NCBI GenBank assembly: GCA_943369485.1
Contig: CALRNH020000001.1
Coordinates: 1 to 64,000 of the forward strand
Direction: 5' to 3'
Source: ATX-6F1 sp943369485
Lineage (GTDB): Bacteria > Cyanobacteriota > Cyanobacteriia > PCC-6307 > Cyanobiaceae
Length of the DNA: 64,000 bases
The position numbers and the translations under genes are program-made. The notes beneath the pieces were generated by a model. That model made no database searches, was not told the DNA's origin, and saw only the letters and a program-made list of their open reading frames with translations. Below, piece by piece: positions 17,526 to 26,495 of this stretch (position 1 is the stretch's first letter; every line of letters starts with the position of its first letter).

Positions 17526-18661
17526 TCTACGCCTGCGTGAGCGGCCATGGGTACGGACACGGCTCGCGCACGGCCTCGGTGCTCACCGCCCTGCGCGCGC
17601 TTCAGCCCGATTGGCATCTGGTGGTTTCCTCCACCCTGTCGGGGGTCTTCCTGAACACGGCCCTGGAGGCCGCCCGGGCCATCCCCGGTGCAGGGCGAAT
17701 CGAGCAGCGCTTCTGCCGCTGGGATGTGGGGGTGGTTCAGGCCGATGCCCTCGGGGCCGATGCGCCGGCCACTCTGCTGGCTCTCGAGGCGCTGGAGCGG
17801 CAGCTGGGCGCCACGGTCGCGACGGAGGCCGCCTGGTTGCACGATCAAGGGGAGGCGGTGCTTGTGCTGGCCGATGTGCCCCCGTCGGCAGCGCTGCTGG
17901 CCCGGGCCCTGGGGGCGCCGCTGGCCTGGCTGGCCAATTTCGGCTGGGAGGCGATCTACGGCGCCATGGGTCCTGCCTTCGCCCCCTGGGCGACGGTGGC
18001 CCTGAACTTCTATCGCCAGGGGGATCTGCTGCTGCGCTGCCCCCTCTCGATGCCGATGGACTGGGACCTGCCCACCCGGGCACTTGGGCTCACCTGCGGA
18101 ACGCCGCGGCAGGACAGCGCTGCCCTGCGGCGCGAGCTGGCCTTGCCAGATGACCCCAGCCGCTGCGTATTGGTGAGCTTCGGGGGCATGGGCTTTCATC
18201 TTGATCCGCAGGTCTTCGCCGCCTGGGGAGCCCATGAGTTCGTGGTGGCTGACCCCCGACTGGTTTCCGCGCAGGCCCCGGCGAACGTTCGTGCCCTGCA
18301 GGCTGGGGTGCGTCCCCTTGAGCTGATGCCACTCTGCGGCCGGCTGCTCACCAAGCCCGGGTACAGCAGTTTCTGCGAAGCCCTCAGCCAGGACGTGGGC
18401 CTGCATGTGGTGCACCGGGACGGTTTCGCCGAGGCTGCCGTGCTTGAGCGGGCCTTGGTGCGCCATGGGCGCCATCGGCTCTTGAGCCAATCCCAGCTCC
18501 AGCTGGGCGACTGGCAGTTGGATCAGCCGCTGGTGGCCCCCAGTGGACCGCAGTTGCAGAGCGATGGCGCCTATCAGGCGGCAGAAGCCTTGATGGCACT
18601 GGCTTCTGGGCAGCCTGCTTCCTTGATCGGCACAGGGACAGTTGATCTGTCAAGTCAATGA
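17519..18661 (+). CDS. GT-B-fold glycosyltransferase-like protein
   Basis: 380 residues from a GTG start. The N-terminal part begins MLIYACVSGHGYGHGSRTAS, the nucleotide-sugar-type Gly/His loop seen in UDP-glucuronosyl/UDP-GlcNAc transferases, and the second Rossmann half shows VLVSFGGMGFHLDP and LLTKPGYSSFCEAL, which matches the donor-binding GGxG and the KPGYS acceptor/donor region. Related sequences form the N-terminal domain of plant arabinokinase-like proteins. Donor and acceptor unknown. Translationally coupled to the metallophosphoesterase. The C-terminus ends shortly before a 430-base gene-free stretch. Confidence 0.7.
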   Translation: MLIYACVSGHGYGHGSRTASVLTALRALQPDWHLVVSSTLSGVFLNTALEAARAIPGAGRIEQRFCRWDVGVVQADALGADAPATLLALEALERQLGATVATEAAWLHDQGEAVLVLADVPPSAALLARALGAPLAWLANFGWEAIYGAMGPAFAPWATVALNFYRQGDLLLRCPLSMPMDWDLPTRALGLTCGTPRQDSAALRRELALPDDPSRCVLVSFGGMGFHLDPQVFAAWGAHEFVVADPRLVSAQAPANVRALQAGVRPLELMPLCGRLLTKPGYSSFCEALSQDVGLHVVHRDGFAEAAVLERALVRHGRHRLLSQSQLQLGDWQLDQPLVAPSGPQLQSDGAYQAAEALMALASGQPASLIGTGTVDLSSQ

Positions 18662-19091
18662 TCAGCAGTGCCAATGATTGAGTGAAAGGCTGTTCGTGAA
18701 TTCTGAACTGAATTCAAGCTGCATTCCAGTGCTGCAGGGTGATTTGAATTCATCGCTGTAGTCGTGATAACAAGTGGACGGTTGTTTGACTGGCACTATC
18801 AAGAACTCGTTCCGGTCGATCGTTTGACAAATTAGCGCCAACGAATTTGTTGTTATTGCTTCGCGATTCCTGATCGGGTTCTGCAGGTCTCAATCTTCTG
18901 CAACTCATCATCCAATTTCGCGTCAAAGCAACTTCGTTCATTCAGCACCAGCTCATTTCAGCCTTCGTCGAACCCTTCAGATCAGCTGAGTATTCCGCTC
19001 GTTCAGCTCGTTCTCCCATTTCACGTCCTGAATCCACCTATTCATCGATCGGATCAGCACCCATCGATTTCGGTGAATCAGCACCACAGCA
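18662..19091. other. 430-base low-GC spacer
   Basis: No gene seen. Base composition is clearly more AT-rich than the surroundings. Three GAATTC hexamers lie at about 18697-18755, and a TTGACA at 18825 looks like a -35 box without a convincing -10. It may be the long leader and promoter of the lysozyme-like gene, or sequence acquired with it. Confidence 0.5.
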
Positions 19092-19874
19092 ATGGCCGTA
19101 ATGTCCTTTGAATCCGTCGGTTTGCAGCGATCCACTTCCTCGGCCCGAAACTCCCGTATCCGCCACCTGCTGGTGGGAGCTTCCCTGGCCCTGCTCACCC
19201 TTCCCCTTGCGGCTCCCGCTCGGGCGACCGTTGGTGACAACGGTGATGTCCAGCTCATCGGCACCGCCACCTCGGCTGTGGCCATGCCCCGGATGTTCGC
19301 CATCACGCCGGAGCGACGGGCCCTGCTCAACACGATCCGCTACGCCGAAGGCACCTGGGCCAATGGTGATGACACGGGCTATCGCGTGATGTTTGGCGGT
19401 GGCTTGATGGATTCCCTGGAGCGCCACCCCGACCGGGTGATCCGCAGCTCCCGCTATGCCAGTGCCGCCGCAGGGGCCTACCAGTTCATGCCCTTCACCT
19501 GGGCCCTGGCCAGCCGAATCCTCGGCCTGCCGGGCTTCGGGCCCTTTGCCCAGGATCAGGCGGCTCTCCTGTTGATCCAACGCCGTGGGGCGCTGGAGCT
19601 TGCCGACCAGGGCCAGCTCACCCCCCATCTGACCGCTCGCCTGGCGCCGGAATGGGCTTCGTTCCCAACGCTGAGGGGCAGCAGTTATTACGGCCAGCCG
19701 GTTAAGCGCTTCGCCGATCTCAAGCGCTTCTACGAATGGAACCTCGCCCAGCTCAGAGGTCAGAGTGTGGCTTCCGCCGTGCCGGTGGCCAGCGTGCCTC
19801 CTGCCCCCGCCTGCAACACCAACCAGCTGGAATGTCTGCTGGAGAGAGCCGCCAGTCCTAGGCGCGGCCTCTGA
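19092..19874 (+). CDS. Secreted GH104 lysozyme-like protein (lambda endolysin type)
   Basis: 260 residues. An N-terminal signal (about 24-45, ending in APARA) is followed by a domain that aligns with phage lambda R transglycosylase: ALLNTIRYAEGTWANGDDTG with the catalytic Glu, RYASAAAGAYQFMPFTWALA, QDQAALLLIQRRGALELAD and PEWASFPT...YYGQ. It should cleave peptidoglycan glycan strands outside the cytoplasmic membrane. Unlike the phage enzyme it has a Sec signal and no holin partner nearby. Such domains are established in picocyanobacterial exoproteins; phage origin is inference. The last 40 residues are Pro/Ala-rich with two Cys. Confidence 0.85.
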   Translation: MAVMSFESVGLQRSTSSARNSRIRHLLVGASLALLTLPLAAPARATVGDNGDVQLIGTATSAVAMPRMFAITPERRALLNTIRYAEGTWANGDDTGYRVMFGGGLMDSLERHPDRVIRSSRYASAAAGAYQFMPFTWALASRILGLPGFGPFAQDQAALLLIQRRGALELADQGQLTPHLTARLAPEWASFPTLRGSSYYGQPVKRFADLKRFYEWNLAQLRGQSVASAVPVASVPPAPACNTNQLECLLERAASPRRGL

Positions 19875-19906
19875 AGAAATCTTCTTCGCTGGTTCCGGGC
19901 GATCCC

Positions 19907-20746
19907 TCAGCTTTCGCTGGGCCTGCTGTCTCCGACTGTGCGCTGGGCAATCAGGTAGGCCACCACGGCCGCCGCTCCGAATCCAAGGGAGTTGCGCAGC
20001 ACCGGAAGCAACTCCGGGGTTCGTGTGATCACCGGGCCTAGCCCCAGGGCGACGAACAGGATCCCCCAGAGGGGAGAAAGCAGCAGCACCCAGGCCCAGG
20101 CCAGCCGCTCCCCTGGCTTGCGAGGGAAAGCGGCGATGCCCACCACAACGCCCCCCAGCACCGATGAACAGAAAGTGAGGATCCACTGCTCCCGCGGCAG
20201 GCCCGGTACCACCTGGCAGCCGCCTCGCTCCAGGCAGGTCTCCACGGCCGCCAGGGCATCCACGATCGCCCCGTCTTCGCCGTTGTCGCGCACGTAGTAC
20301 TGATTGCCGTATCGGGTCTGCAACTCCACCCAGAAGGTGCGTGGCATCAGGGCGAACAGGGCATCCCCCACATTGAAATTGAGCAGGTTGCCGCCGCGGG
20401 GGTCGGCCACCAGCAACAGACTGCGCTCATCCAGGTTCCAGAAGTCCTTCACCGCCAGCCCTGGGGTGCGCTCGTACTGGGTCAGCACCCGCAGCTTCCA
20501 GCCGCTGGCCTGCTCGAAGGCGGTGAGCTGGTCTTCGAGGCTGGCGCGCTCGGCCTCACTCAGGGCCCGGGCCAGGTCGATCACCGGCGTGGGGTGGTCC
20601 GGCAGGAGTTGGGGGTTGTCGGCGGCCAGGGCGGCCGGGTTCCCAACAGGCGCCAGCAGCACCAGGGTCAGGCTCAGCAGGGCAGGGGCCACCAGGGCCA
20701 TCAGGCGAGCGAGCCAGGGATGGTGGGATCGAAGGGATGCTCCCAT
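19907..20746 (-). CDS. TPM-domain thylakoid protein, Psb32/TLP18.3-like
   Basis: 279 residues from the ATG at 20746. Signal or anchor (about 14-40, ending PAALAAD), then the TPM fold: VIDLARALSEAERASLEDQL, GWKLRVLTQYERTP and LLVADPRGGNLLNFNVGD, and two or three C-terminal transmembrane helices (about 195-275). TPM proteins in thylakoids (TLP18.3 in plants, Psb32 in Synechocystis) support photosystem II repair; the C-terminal helices match the cyanobacterial form. An ATG at 20770 is also in frame. Its start region overlaps head to head with the methyltransferase gene. Confidence 0.8.
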   Translation of the reverse strand: MGASLRSHHPWLARLMALVAPALLSLTLVLLAPVGNPAALAADNPQLLPDHPTPVIDLARALSEAERASLEDQLTAFEQASGWKLRVLTQYERTPGLAVKDFWNLDERSLLLVADPRGGNLLNFNVGDALFALMPRTFWVELQTRYGNQYYVRDNGEDGAIVDALAAVETCLERGGCQVVPGLPREQWILTFCSSVLGGVVVGIAAFPRKPGERLAWAWVLLLSPLWGILFVALGLGPVITRTPELLPVLRNSLGFGAAAVVAYLIAQRTVGDSRPSES

Positions 20747-22002
20747 GCGCCTGCTGCGATGATCCAGCATTCTCTCTGACCCCCCTGCCCGAGCGCGTCC
20801 CCCCCGACGGCACTACTCAGGAGGCCCTCCCGGACTGGCTCCGCCAGCGCCTGAGCGCGGCCGGCGGGGATGTGCCCTTCAGCGCCTACATGGCCTGGGT
20901 GCTCCACGATCCGGAGCATGGTGCCTACGGAGCTGGCAGGCTGCGGATCGGCCCCGGGGGTGATTTCACCACCGCACCCTCCCTGGGGCCGGCCTTCGCC
21001 GAGCTGCTGGCCCCCCAGCTCGCCGACTGGCTGGAGAGCCTGGCCCGGGCATTCCCTGACGGGCGCCTAGCCCTGGTGGAGGCGGGACCGGGCGAGGGGC
21101 AACTGGCCCTTGATCTCTCTGGCGCCCTGGCCCAGGGCTGGCCGGGCTTGGCTGAGCGGCTGGAATTGGTGCTGGTGGAGCCCAATCCAGGCATGGCCAG
21201 CCGCCAACGCCAGCGTCTGGCGAGCTGTCCACTGCCGGTGCGCTGGAGCTCCTTCGAGCAGTTGGAGGAGCAGCCCGTGCGCGGGGTGGTGCTGGCCCAT
21301 GAGGTGCTCGATGCCCTGGCGGTGGAGCGCTTTGTGCACCATGAGGGCCACTGGTGCCGCCAGCGGGTGCGGCTCGCCGCTGGCGGACTGGAGCTGGTGG
21401 CGGCTGAACCCCTCAGCCACACTGAGCGCGAAACCCTGGCCGATCTGGACCTGGCTGAGCCGGGTGGCGGGCGGCCCGAGGGTTGGTGCAGCGAGTTGCA
21501 CAGCGGCCTTGGCCCCTGGATGGCCGGCTGCGGTTCCGCCCTGGTCAGCGGTTGGTTGCTGGTGATCGATTACGCCCTGGAGGCCTGGCGCTACTACGCC
21601 CCGGCGCGCTCAGCCGGAACCTTGATGGCCTACCGGGGCCAGCGTGCCCAAGCCGATCCCCTGCTGGATCCAGGCTCCTGGGACCTGACCGCGCACCTCT
21701 GCACCGACAGCCTCGACCGGGCCGCCCTGGATGCCGGATGGCAGCCCCTGGGCCAGTGCCGCCAGGGGGAAGCGCTGTTGGCCCTCGGGCTGGCCCAGGC
21801 CCTCCACAGACTTTCGACCGCTGAAGAACGACTGGCCTTGGCTGACCGATTGGGACGGCGGGAGGCGCTGTTGCGGCTGGTGGATCCGGCCGCCCTGGGG
21901 GAGTTCCGCTGGCTGGCCTATGGCCGAGCCCTGCCTGCGGAAAGCGCCACCCAGGTGGCCCTGCCGCTGTTCCTGCGGGAGCCGCCCCCGCCCCTGCGCT
22001 GA
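20737..22002 (+). CDS. SAM-dependent methyltransferase, MidA/NDUFAF7 family
   Basis: 421 residues. Family marks: PFSAYMAWVLHDPEHGAYG, GGDFTTAPSLGPAFAELLA, LVEAGPGEGQLALDL (SAM motif I), VVLAHEVLDALAVERF, WLLVIDYAL and GTLMAYRGQ...DPGSWDLTAHLC. The mitochondrial homologue methylates an arginine in complex I; in cyanobacteria an NDH-1-related role is possible but unproven. The assigned ATG at 20737 lies within ten bases of the divergent TPM gene start, so one of the two starts may be further inside. No better start occurs before the conserved region. Confidence 0.85.
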   Translation: MLPCACCDDPAFSLTPLPERVPPDGTTQEALPDWLRQRLSAAGGDVPFSAYMAWVLHDPEHGAYGAGRLRIGPGGDFTTAPSLGPAFAELLAPQLADWLESLARAFPDGRLALVEAGPGEGQLALDLSGALAQGWPGLAERLELVLVEPNPGMASRQRQRLASCPLPVRWSSFEQLEEQPVRGVVLAHEVLDALAVERFVHHEGHWCRQRVRLAAGGLELVAAEPLSHTERETLADLDLAEPGGGRPEGWCSELHSGLGPWMAGCGSALVSGWLLVIDYALEAWRYYAPARSAGTLMAYRGQRAQADPLLDPGSWDLTAHLCTDSLDRAALDAGWQPLGQCRQGEALLALGLAQALHRLSTAEERLALADRLGRREALLRLVDPAALGEFRWLAYGRALPAESATQVALPLFLREPPPPLR

Positions 22003-22034
22003 TCGCGCTGCCGACTGGTCGGATCAGATCGGCC

Positions 22035-22691
22035 TCAAGGTCGCGACCGATCTTCCTGCGCTGACTTCACCGGAGACGGCACCACGAGAACGAAAGCCCC
22101 TTTTCCGAAGGCGTCGCCCTGCCAGCGGTAGCGATCCACTGCTGCTTTCGGTTGGGTGCCCTCCAACGGCTCGTGATGCACCACCAGCCCCTGGCCATCG
22201 ATGGTCACCTCCACGGCACGCAGGCCTGGCCGCGAGCGCAGCTGCTGGGCCCGACCCTGCCGGTCGTTCAGCGGCTGCCAGGTGATGTAGGTCTGATATC
22301 GCCAGCGGGCTGGATCCCCGTCCGCTGGGCCCAGGGTGAATTCCACCGCGAACAACCGGCCGCTGTTTTCACCCCGATCGAACTCCGGCGCCGTGAAGTA
22401 ATCACGGTCGGACTCCGCGCTGTTCACCGGGCTGGAGAAGCTCCCGATCACCCGTTCCCCGGCGGCCATGAAGGCTTCAGGAGGGCCGAACTGCAATGGG
22501 GAGAGAATCGCAAATGGCTCCAGCGGGCTGGTCGGATCGATGGAAGGAGAAGGCGGCATCGGTGCTGGAAGTGGAAGGGCGCGATCGGCCTTCGCTCGCA
22601 GTGGAGTCGAACCGCAGGAGTTCGCGCTCAGAAGCAACAGCATCGCCGCGAGGCCCACCCCAAGCTTGTGCAGCGTCAGCTGGCGCCCCAT
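22035..22691 (-). CDS. Putative lipoprotein, unknown
   Basis: 218 residues from the ATG at 22691. The N-terminus MGRQLTLHKLGVGLAAMLLL leads to SANSCGS, a weak lipobox with a candidate lipidated Cys at residue 26. The mature part begins Pro/Ala-rich and continues with a beta-rich domain (VIGSFSSPVNSAESDRDYFT, RLFAVEFTLGPADG, WRYQTYITWQPLND, AVEVTIDGQGLVVHHEP). Family not recognised. Starts at 22721 or 22772 are also in frame but would bury the signal. Same strand as aroB, 91 bases downstream of it. Confidence 0.55.
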   Translation of the reverse strand: MGRQLTLHKLGVGLAAMLLLLSANSCGSTPLRAKADRALPLPAPMPPSPSIDPTSPLEPFAILSPLQFGPPEAFMAAGERVIGSFSSPVNSAESDRDYFTAPEFDRGENSGRLFAVEFTLGPADGDPARWRYQTYITWQPLNDRQGRAQQLRSRPGLRAVEVTIDGQGLVVHHEPLEGTQPKAAVDRYRWQGDAFGKGAFVLVVPSPVKSAQEDRSRP

Positions 22692-22782
22692 CGCCGACCA
22701 CCTTGAAGGGTGCAAACTCATCCTGGCGGACACACCGTTCGCCGCCACCCCGTCAAAGTGGCCAAGGTGCACGAACCGCCCC

Positions 22783-23901
22783 TCAGCTGAGCTCCCTCAG
22801 CATCTGAAGGATCAGGGCAGGTTCCAGATCATCGCGGATCTCGACCTTCCCAATCGCGGTGGGCAGCACGAACCGCACGCGTCCGTCGCGAACCTTCTTG
22901 TCGCTTTGCAGGGTGGTGAGCACCGCATCGGGATCCAGGGGCGGCAGGGCGAGGGGCAGCCCAGCCTTGGCGATCAGGGCCCGCTGGCGCTCCTGATCAG
23001 AGCTGCTCCAGAGACCGAAAGCCACGGCAATGGCGCCGGCCCCGAGCATCCCCAGCCCCACGGCCTCCCCGTGCAGGAAGGTGCCATACCCGGTGAGGGT
23101 CTCCACGGCATGGCCGAGGGTATGGCCGTAGTTGAGGATCGCCCGCAGGCCCCCCTCCCGCTCATCGGCGGCTACCACCCGGGCCTTGGCGGCGGCGGAG
23201 CGCTCCAGCAGCAGCTGGAGCATGGCGGGCTCCACGGCCTCCAGTCTGGAGAGATCGGCGGCGGCCTCCAGCTCGGTGAACAGTTCCGGATCGCCGATCA
23301 CCCCGTACTTGATCACCTCCGCCATGCCTGAGCGGAACTCTCGCTCCGGAAGGGTGGTGAGGGTGTCGGGGTCGATCAGCACCAGGCGGGGCTGATGGAA
23401 AGCCCCGATCAGGTTCTTTCCCCCGGGGTGGTTCACCCCGGTCTTGCCGCCGATGGCCGCATCCACCATGGCCAGCAAGGTTGTGGGCACCTGGACCACG
23501 GCGATTCCCCGCAGCCAGGTGGCGGCGGCAAAGCCCGCCATGTCGCCCACCACTCCCCCTCCGAGGGCCACGATCGCCGAGCTGCGCTCCAGATGGGCGC
23601 CAAAGGCGGCGTCGTGGATCAGGCCCACGGTGGCGGGTTTTTTTTGCTCCTCTCCGGCCTCCACCACGACGGTGCTCACCTGGAAGCCGGCCCGTTCCAG
23701 GCTGGCTCGCACAGGATCGCCGTAGAAGCCCTCCACCAGCGGATTGCTCACCAGCAGCACCTTGGTGCCCGCCTTCAGGGCCGCTTGCACCATCAGTACT
23801 CCCAGCTGATCCAGCCCCCCTGCCCCCAGATGGATCGGGTAGGGGTTGGCTTCCAAGGCCACAGGGATGGTGCGCAGGGGGGCGGAGGCGATGGGGGTCA
23901 C
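22783..23901 (-). CDS. aroB: 3-dehydroquinate synthase
   Basis: Second step of the shikimate pathway: DAHP to 3-dehydroquinate, NAD- and zinc-dependent. 372 residues, full length. Visible are the NAD-binding loop AIVALGGGVVGDMAGFAAA, the PTTLLAMVDAAIGGKTGVN core with substrate-binding Lys, the metal region GLRAILNYGHTLGHAVE with its two His, and HGEAVGLGM. Its start overlaps the stop of the MscS gene by four bases, so the two are co-transcribed. Confidence 0.96.
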   Translation of the reverse strand: MTPIASAPLRTIPVALEANPYPIHLGAGGLDQLGVLMVQAALKAGTKVLLVSNPLVEGFYGDPVRASLERAGFQVSTVVVEAGEEQKKPATVGLIHDAAFGAHLERSSAIVALGGGVVGDMAGFAAATWLRGIAVVQVPTTLLAMVDAAIGGKTGVNHPGGKNLIGAFHQPRLVLIDPDTLTTLPEREFRSGMAEVIKYGVIGDPELFTELEAAADLSRLEAVEPAMLQLLLERSAAAKARVVAADEREGGLRAILNYGHTLGHAVETLTGYGTFLHGEAVGLGMLGAGAIAVAFGLWSSSDQERQRALIAKAGLPLALPPLDPDAVLTTLQSDKKVRDGRVRFVLPTAIGKVEIRDDLEPALILQMLRELS

Positions 23902-25172
23902 GGGCGTTCGGAGCTGGTCGCTTCTGCGTCAGTCTGCTCTCGCCCATGGGGCCGTTGGGCCGCCGCTTGAGGGTGCAGCACCAGTTGTGGGAAGGGAATC
24001 TCGATCCCCTGCTGCTTGAAGGCATGCCAGATGGCGTTGGCGATCTCGCTGCAGATGCCGACGTTGTCCATCGGATTGGCGATCCAGAAGCGCACGGCGT
24101 AGTTGATCGAGGAGTCGCCGTAGCTCAGCAAAAGGCCCTTGGGCGCCGGCTCGGCCAGCACCCGGGTGCAACCGCTGGCGGTGGCCTCCAGAAGCGCCAT
24201 CACCTGCTCCGGATCCTGGTGGTAGGCGGCCGACACCAGCACCTGGCTGCGGCGCAGGCTGTCGCTCCCGGTGTAGGTGGTGGTCGTGTTGGTGAAGAAG
24301 GTCTGGTTGGGGATCACCAGCTCGGCGTTGTCGCGGTTGCGCCAAAGCACCGCCGCCCGCAGCCCGAGGCTGCGCACTTCGCAAGGATCGCCATCGATGA
24401 ACAGCACCTCCCCGGGGCGCACCGATCCTTCCACCAACAGCCACAGCCCACTGACGAAGTTGGAGAACACCTCCTTGATGCCGAAACCCAGGCCCACCGA
24501 AAGGCCACCGGCGATGGCCAGGATCGCGTTGCCCCTGATCCCCAGGTGATCAATCACCAGCAGGATCCCGAAGCCCACCAGCAGGTAGCGGATCATCAGC
24601 TCCATCGCCCTCCGGCCGCTCTCGCTGATGCCGATGCTGCGCTGCACCACCCACGCCAGCCAGATCGCCGGCAATCCCGAGGCCGTGACGAGCAGGTAAA
24701 GGGTGGCCATGGCAGAAAACAGCTGGCCCAGATTGATCGGGGCGCCGAAGTAGACCCCCAGGGGAATCACGCCGAGGTCGTTGACGCTGTCGAGCCGCTG
24801 GATCAACCCCAGGGCGGCGGCGATGAAGAAGGCCGGCTTGATCACCTGGGTATAGAGGCTCAGGACCACGCGTCCCTCCAACCGCCGCAGCAGCAGCACC
24901 CGCAGCGCCTCCAGAAGGATCCAGATGGCCTGAAGCCCGGCGAAATACAGCACCAGGCCGAAAGGCTGGCCCAGAAGCGCCAGCAGGGCGCCCAAGAGCA
25001 GGATCAACGCCAGCTTGAGCCCATCGAACTGGATGATCGAATGTCGCCAGCGGGGACGCAGGGCCAGATGCAGGGAGGTCACGATCACCAGCCAGCCGGC
25101 CAGTTGCATCACCACCGAGAGGCGCTGCAGGTAGCCGAACCAGCCGCCGATTTCATAGAGGAACTGGTTCAC
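23898..25172 (-). CDS. MscS-family mechanosensitive channel
   Basis: 424 residues. About five hydrophobic helices in the first 200 residues precede the conserved pore helix and beta domain: GIRGNAILAIAGGLSVGLGF, GIKEVFSNFVSGLWLL, SVRPGEVLFIDGDPCEVRSL and LVIPNQTFFTNTT. The soluble domain ends with HAFKQQGIEIPFPQLVLH. It should open under membrane tension to release solutes during hypo-osmotic shock. The extra N-terminal helices place it with the larger MscS types rather than E. coli MscS. It overlaps the substrate-binding protein gene (ATGA) upstream and aroB downstream. One of three MscS-type genes in this window. Confidence 0.92.
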   Translation of the reverse strand: MNQFLYEIGGWFGYLQRLSVVMQLAGWLVIVTSLHLALRPRWRHSIIQFDGLKLALILLLGALLALLGQPFGLVLYFAGLQAIWILLEALRVLLLRRLEGRVVLSLYTQVIKPAFFIAAALGLIQRLDSVNDLGVIPLGVYFGAPINLGQLFSAMATLYLLVTASGLPAIWLAWVVQRSIGISESGRRAMELMIRYLLVGFGILLVIDHLGIRGNAILAIAGGLSVGLGFGIKEVFSNFVSGLWLLVEGSVRPGEVLFIDGDPCEVRSLGLRAAVLWRNRDNAELVIPNQTFFTNTTTTYTGSDSLRRSQVLVSAAYHQDPEQVMALLEATASGCTRVLAEPAPKGLLLSYGDSSINYAVRFWIANPMDNVGICSEIANAIWHAFKQQGIEIPFPQLVLHPQAAAQRPHGREQTDAEATSSERP

Positions 25173-26455
25173 GGGGGATGGGCCAGGCGTTGGTTGAGCA
25201 TCTCGATGGCCTGGGGTCCGTCGGCGGCGCCGAAGATCATCGAGGTGAGCACGCCACGGAGCTGGGCCTCGCGCGGATCCCCCTCGATCAGGTTGACGTT
25301 GAAGAGGTCGTAGGCCATCGACTGGGCCATGCTCTTCTCCAGGGCAGCCAGCACCTGGGAGCTGGTGATCGGCACATTCACGTAGCGGTTCACCGGCAGG
25401 GCATCGTTGCTGTCCACGGTGGCGGCGCGCTGCACCAGGGGATTGATGCTGAACTCCGCCAGGGCCTGACTGATGTCGCGCTGATTCGGGCTGGAGTCCC
25501 GCCCGAAGGCCCAGACCCGCAATCGGGCGATCGGACTGGCCTGCCCCTCGGGTCCCGAGGGCAGAGGCGCGACCCCAAGGCGTGAGCCCATCTCCTTCTG
25601 CAGGAGCGCGATATGGCGGCCGCGGCAGGCGATCCAGTCCAGATCCCCCTTGACCAGACCGCTGAGCAGCTCGTCGGTGCTGCCGAAGAAGGTCACCCGT
25701 TGCTGGTCGCTGGCCTGGTCCAGCCAGCTGAGCCAGCGCAGCAGGCCCGCTCGATCGGCGGGAAGCAGCTTGGCCGCGCTGGCGGAAGCCCTCTGCGGTT
25801 GAAGCAGGTGTTGCAGGGCCGAGGTCGCTCCAAGGCCCCCAGCGCTCCAGTAGAGGTCGGCCGGTTCCAGGGAGAGTCCGATCGAGGCTCCCCGGGCGCT
25901 GATCGTCAACAAGTCCTCAAGGGTTTGAGGAGCCTTCTTCAGCACCTTGCGGTCGTAGCAAGCCACCTGGGGCAGGCTGAACACAGGCAGCGCCGACCAG
26001 CCTCCCTTGGTCCGGAAACCGCTCAACATCTTCGGCTGCACCTGGGCGCTGATCGCCTCCGGCAGGTGCACCGTCCGCGTCATGCCGGCGCGGTGCATGG
26101 CCAAGGCCGAGCTGCCGTTCACCAGCATCAGGTCGGGGCCCAGGCCCGTGCGGTCGCGGCGAATCACCTCAGCCTGCAGGTCGGCTTCGGGGAAGAACAG
26201 CAGCTGAACACCCACCTTCGGATGGATCAGCCGGAAATCCTTGATGAACCGGCCCAGCAGTGATCGCAGGTGTCTGTCCTGGAGCTGTTTGCTCTGGTTC
26301 TCGGGGTTGAGACCGATGTAGACGTACACCGTTCCCGCCAGCTCACGGCTGCCTTGGCGGCTCGGGGCCGAGCAGGCCGCCAGGGCAAGGGGCACCACCA
26401 GGGCGGCCAGGGCACGGCCTAGGCGGGTGAGGTTGATCTGACTCAGGGCGTTCAC
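25169..26455 (-). CDS. Sugar-type ABC transporter substrate-binding lipoprotein
   Basis: 428 residues from a GTG at 26455. The lipoprotein signal is clear (ALAALVVPLALAAC, lipidated Cys near 28). The rest follows the family 1 extracellular binding protein layout: VGVQLLFFPEADLQAEV, GLGPDLMLVNGSSALAMHRA, WSALPVFSLPQVACYDRKVL and LVKGDLDWIACRG. GgtB-like glucosylglycerol/sucrose binding is a possibility, not shown. It diverges from the permease gene, with only 40 bases between the two starts; the frame is open beyond 26455 but would run into the permease start. Confidence 0.85.
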   Translation of the reverse strand: MNALSQINLTRLGRALAALVVPLALAACSAPSRQGSRELAGTVYVYIGLNPENQSKQLQDRHLRSLLGRFIKDFRLIHPKVGVQLLFFPEADLQAEVIRRDRTGLGPDLMLVNGSSALAMHRAGMTRTVHLPEAISAQVQPKMLSGFRTKGGWSALPVFSLPQVACYDRKVLKKAPQTLEDLLTISARGASIGLSLEPADLYWSAGGLGATSALQHLLQPQRASASAAKLLPADRAGLLRWLSWLDQASDQQRVTFFGSTDELLSGLVKGDLDWIACRGRHIALLQKEMGSRLGVAPLPSGPEGQASPIARLRVWAFGRDSSPNQRDISQALAEFSINPLVQRAATVDSNDALPVNRYVNVPITSSQVLAALEKSMAQSMAYDLFNVNLIEGDPREAQLRGVLTSMIFGAADGPQAIEMLNQRLAHPP

Positions 26456-26495
26456 GCCGTAAGGGTAGATAGCCTGCCCGAAGTCGCCATTTCCC

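Noticed and set aside
18825..18860. TTGACA as a sigma70-type promoter for the lysozyme gene
   Set aside because: No -10 element at acceptable spacing, and the gene start is over 230 bases away.
19873..19887. gaagaa-atc-ttcttc as a terminator between the GH104 and TPM genes
   Set aside because: Only six AT-rich pairs and no U-run.
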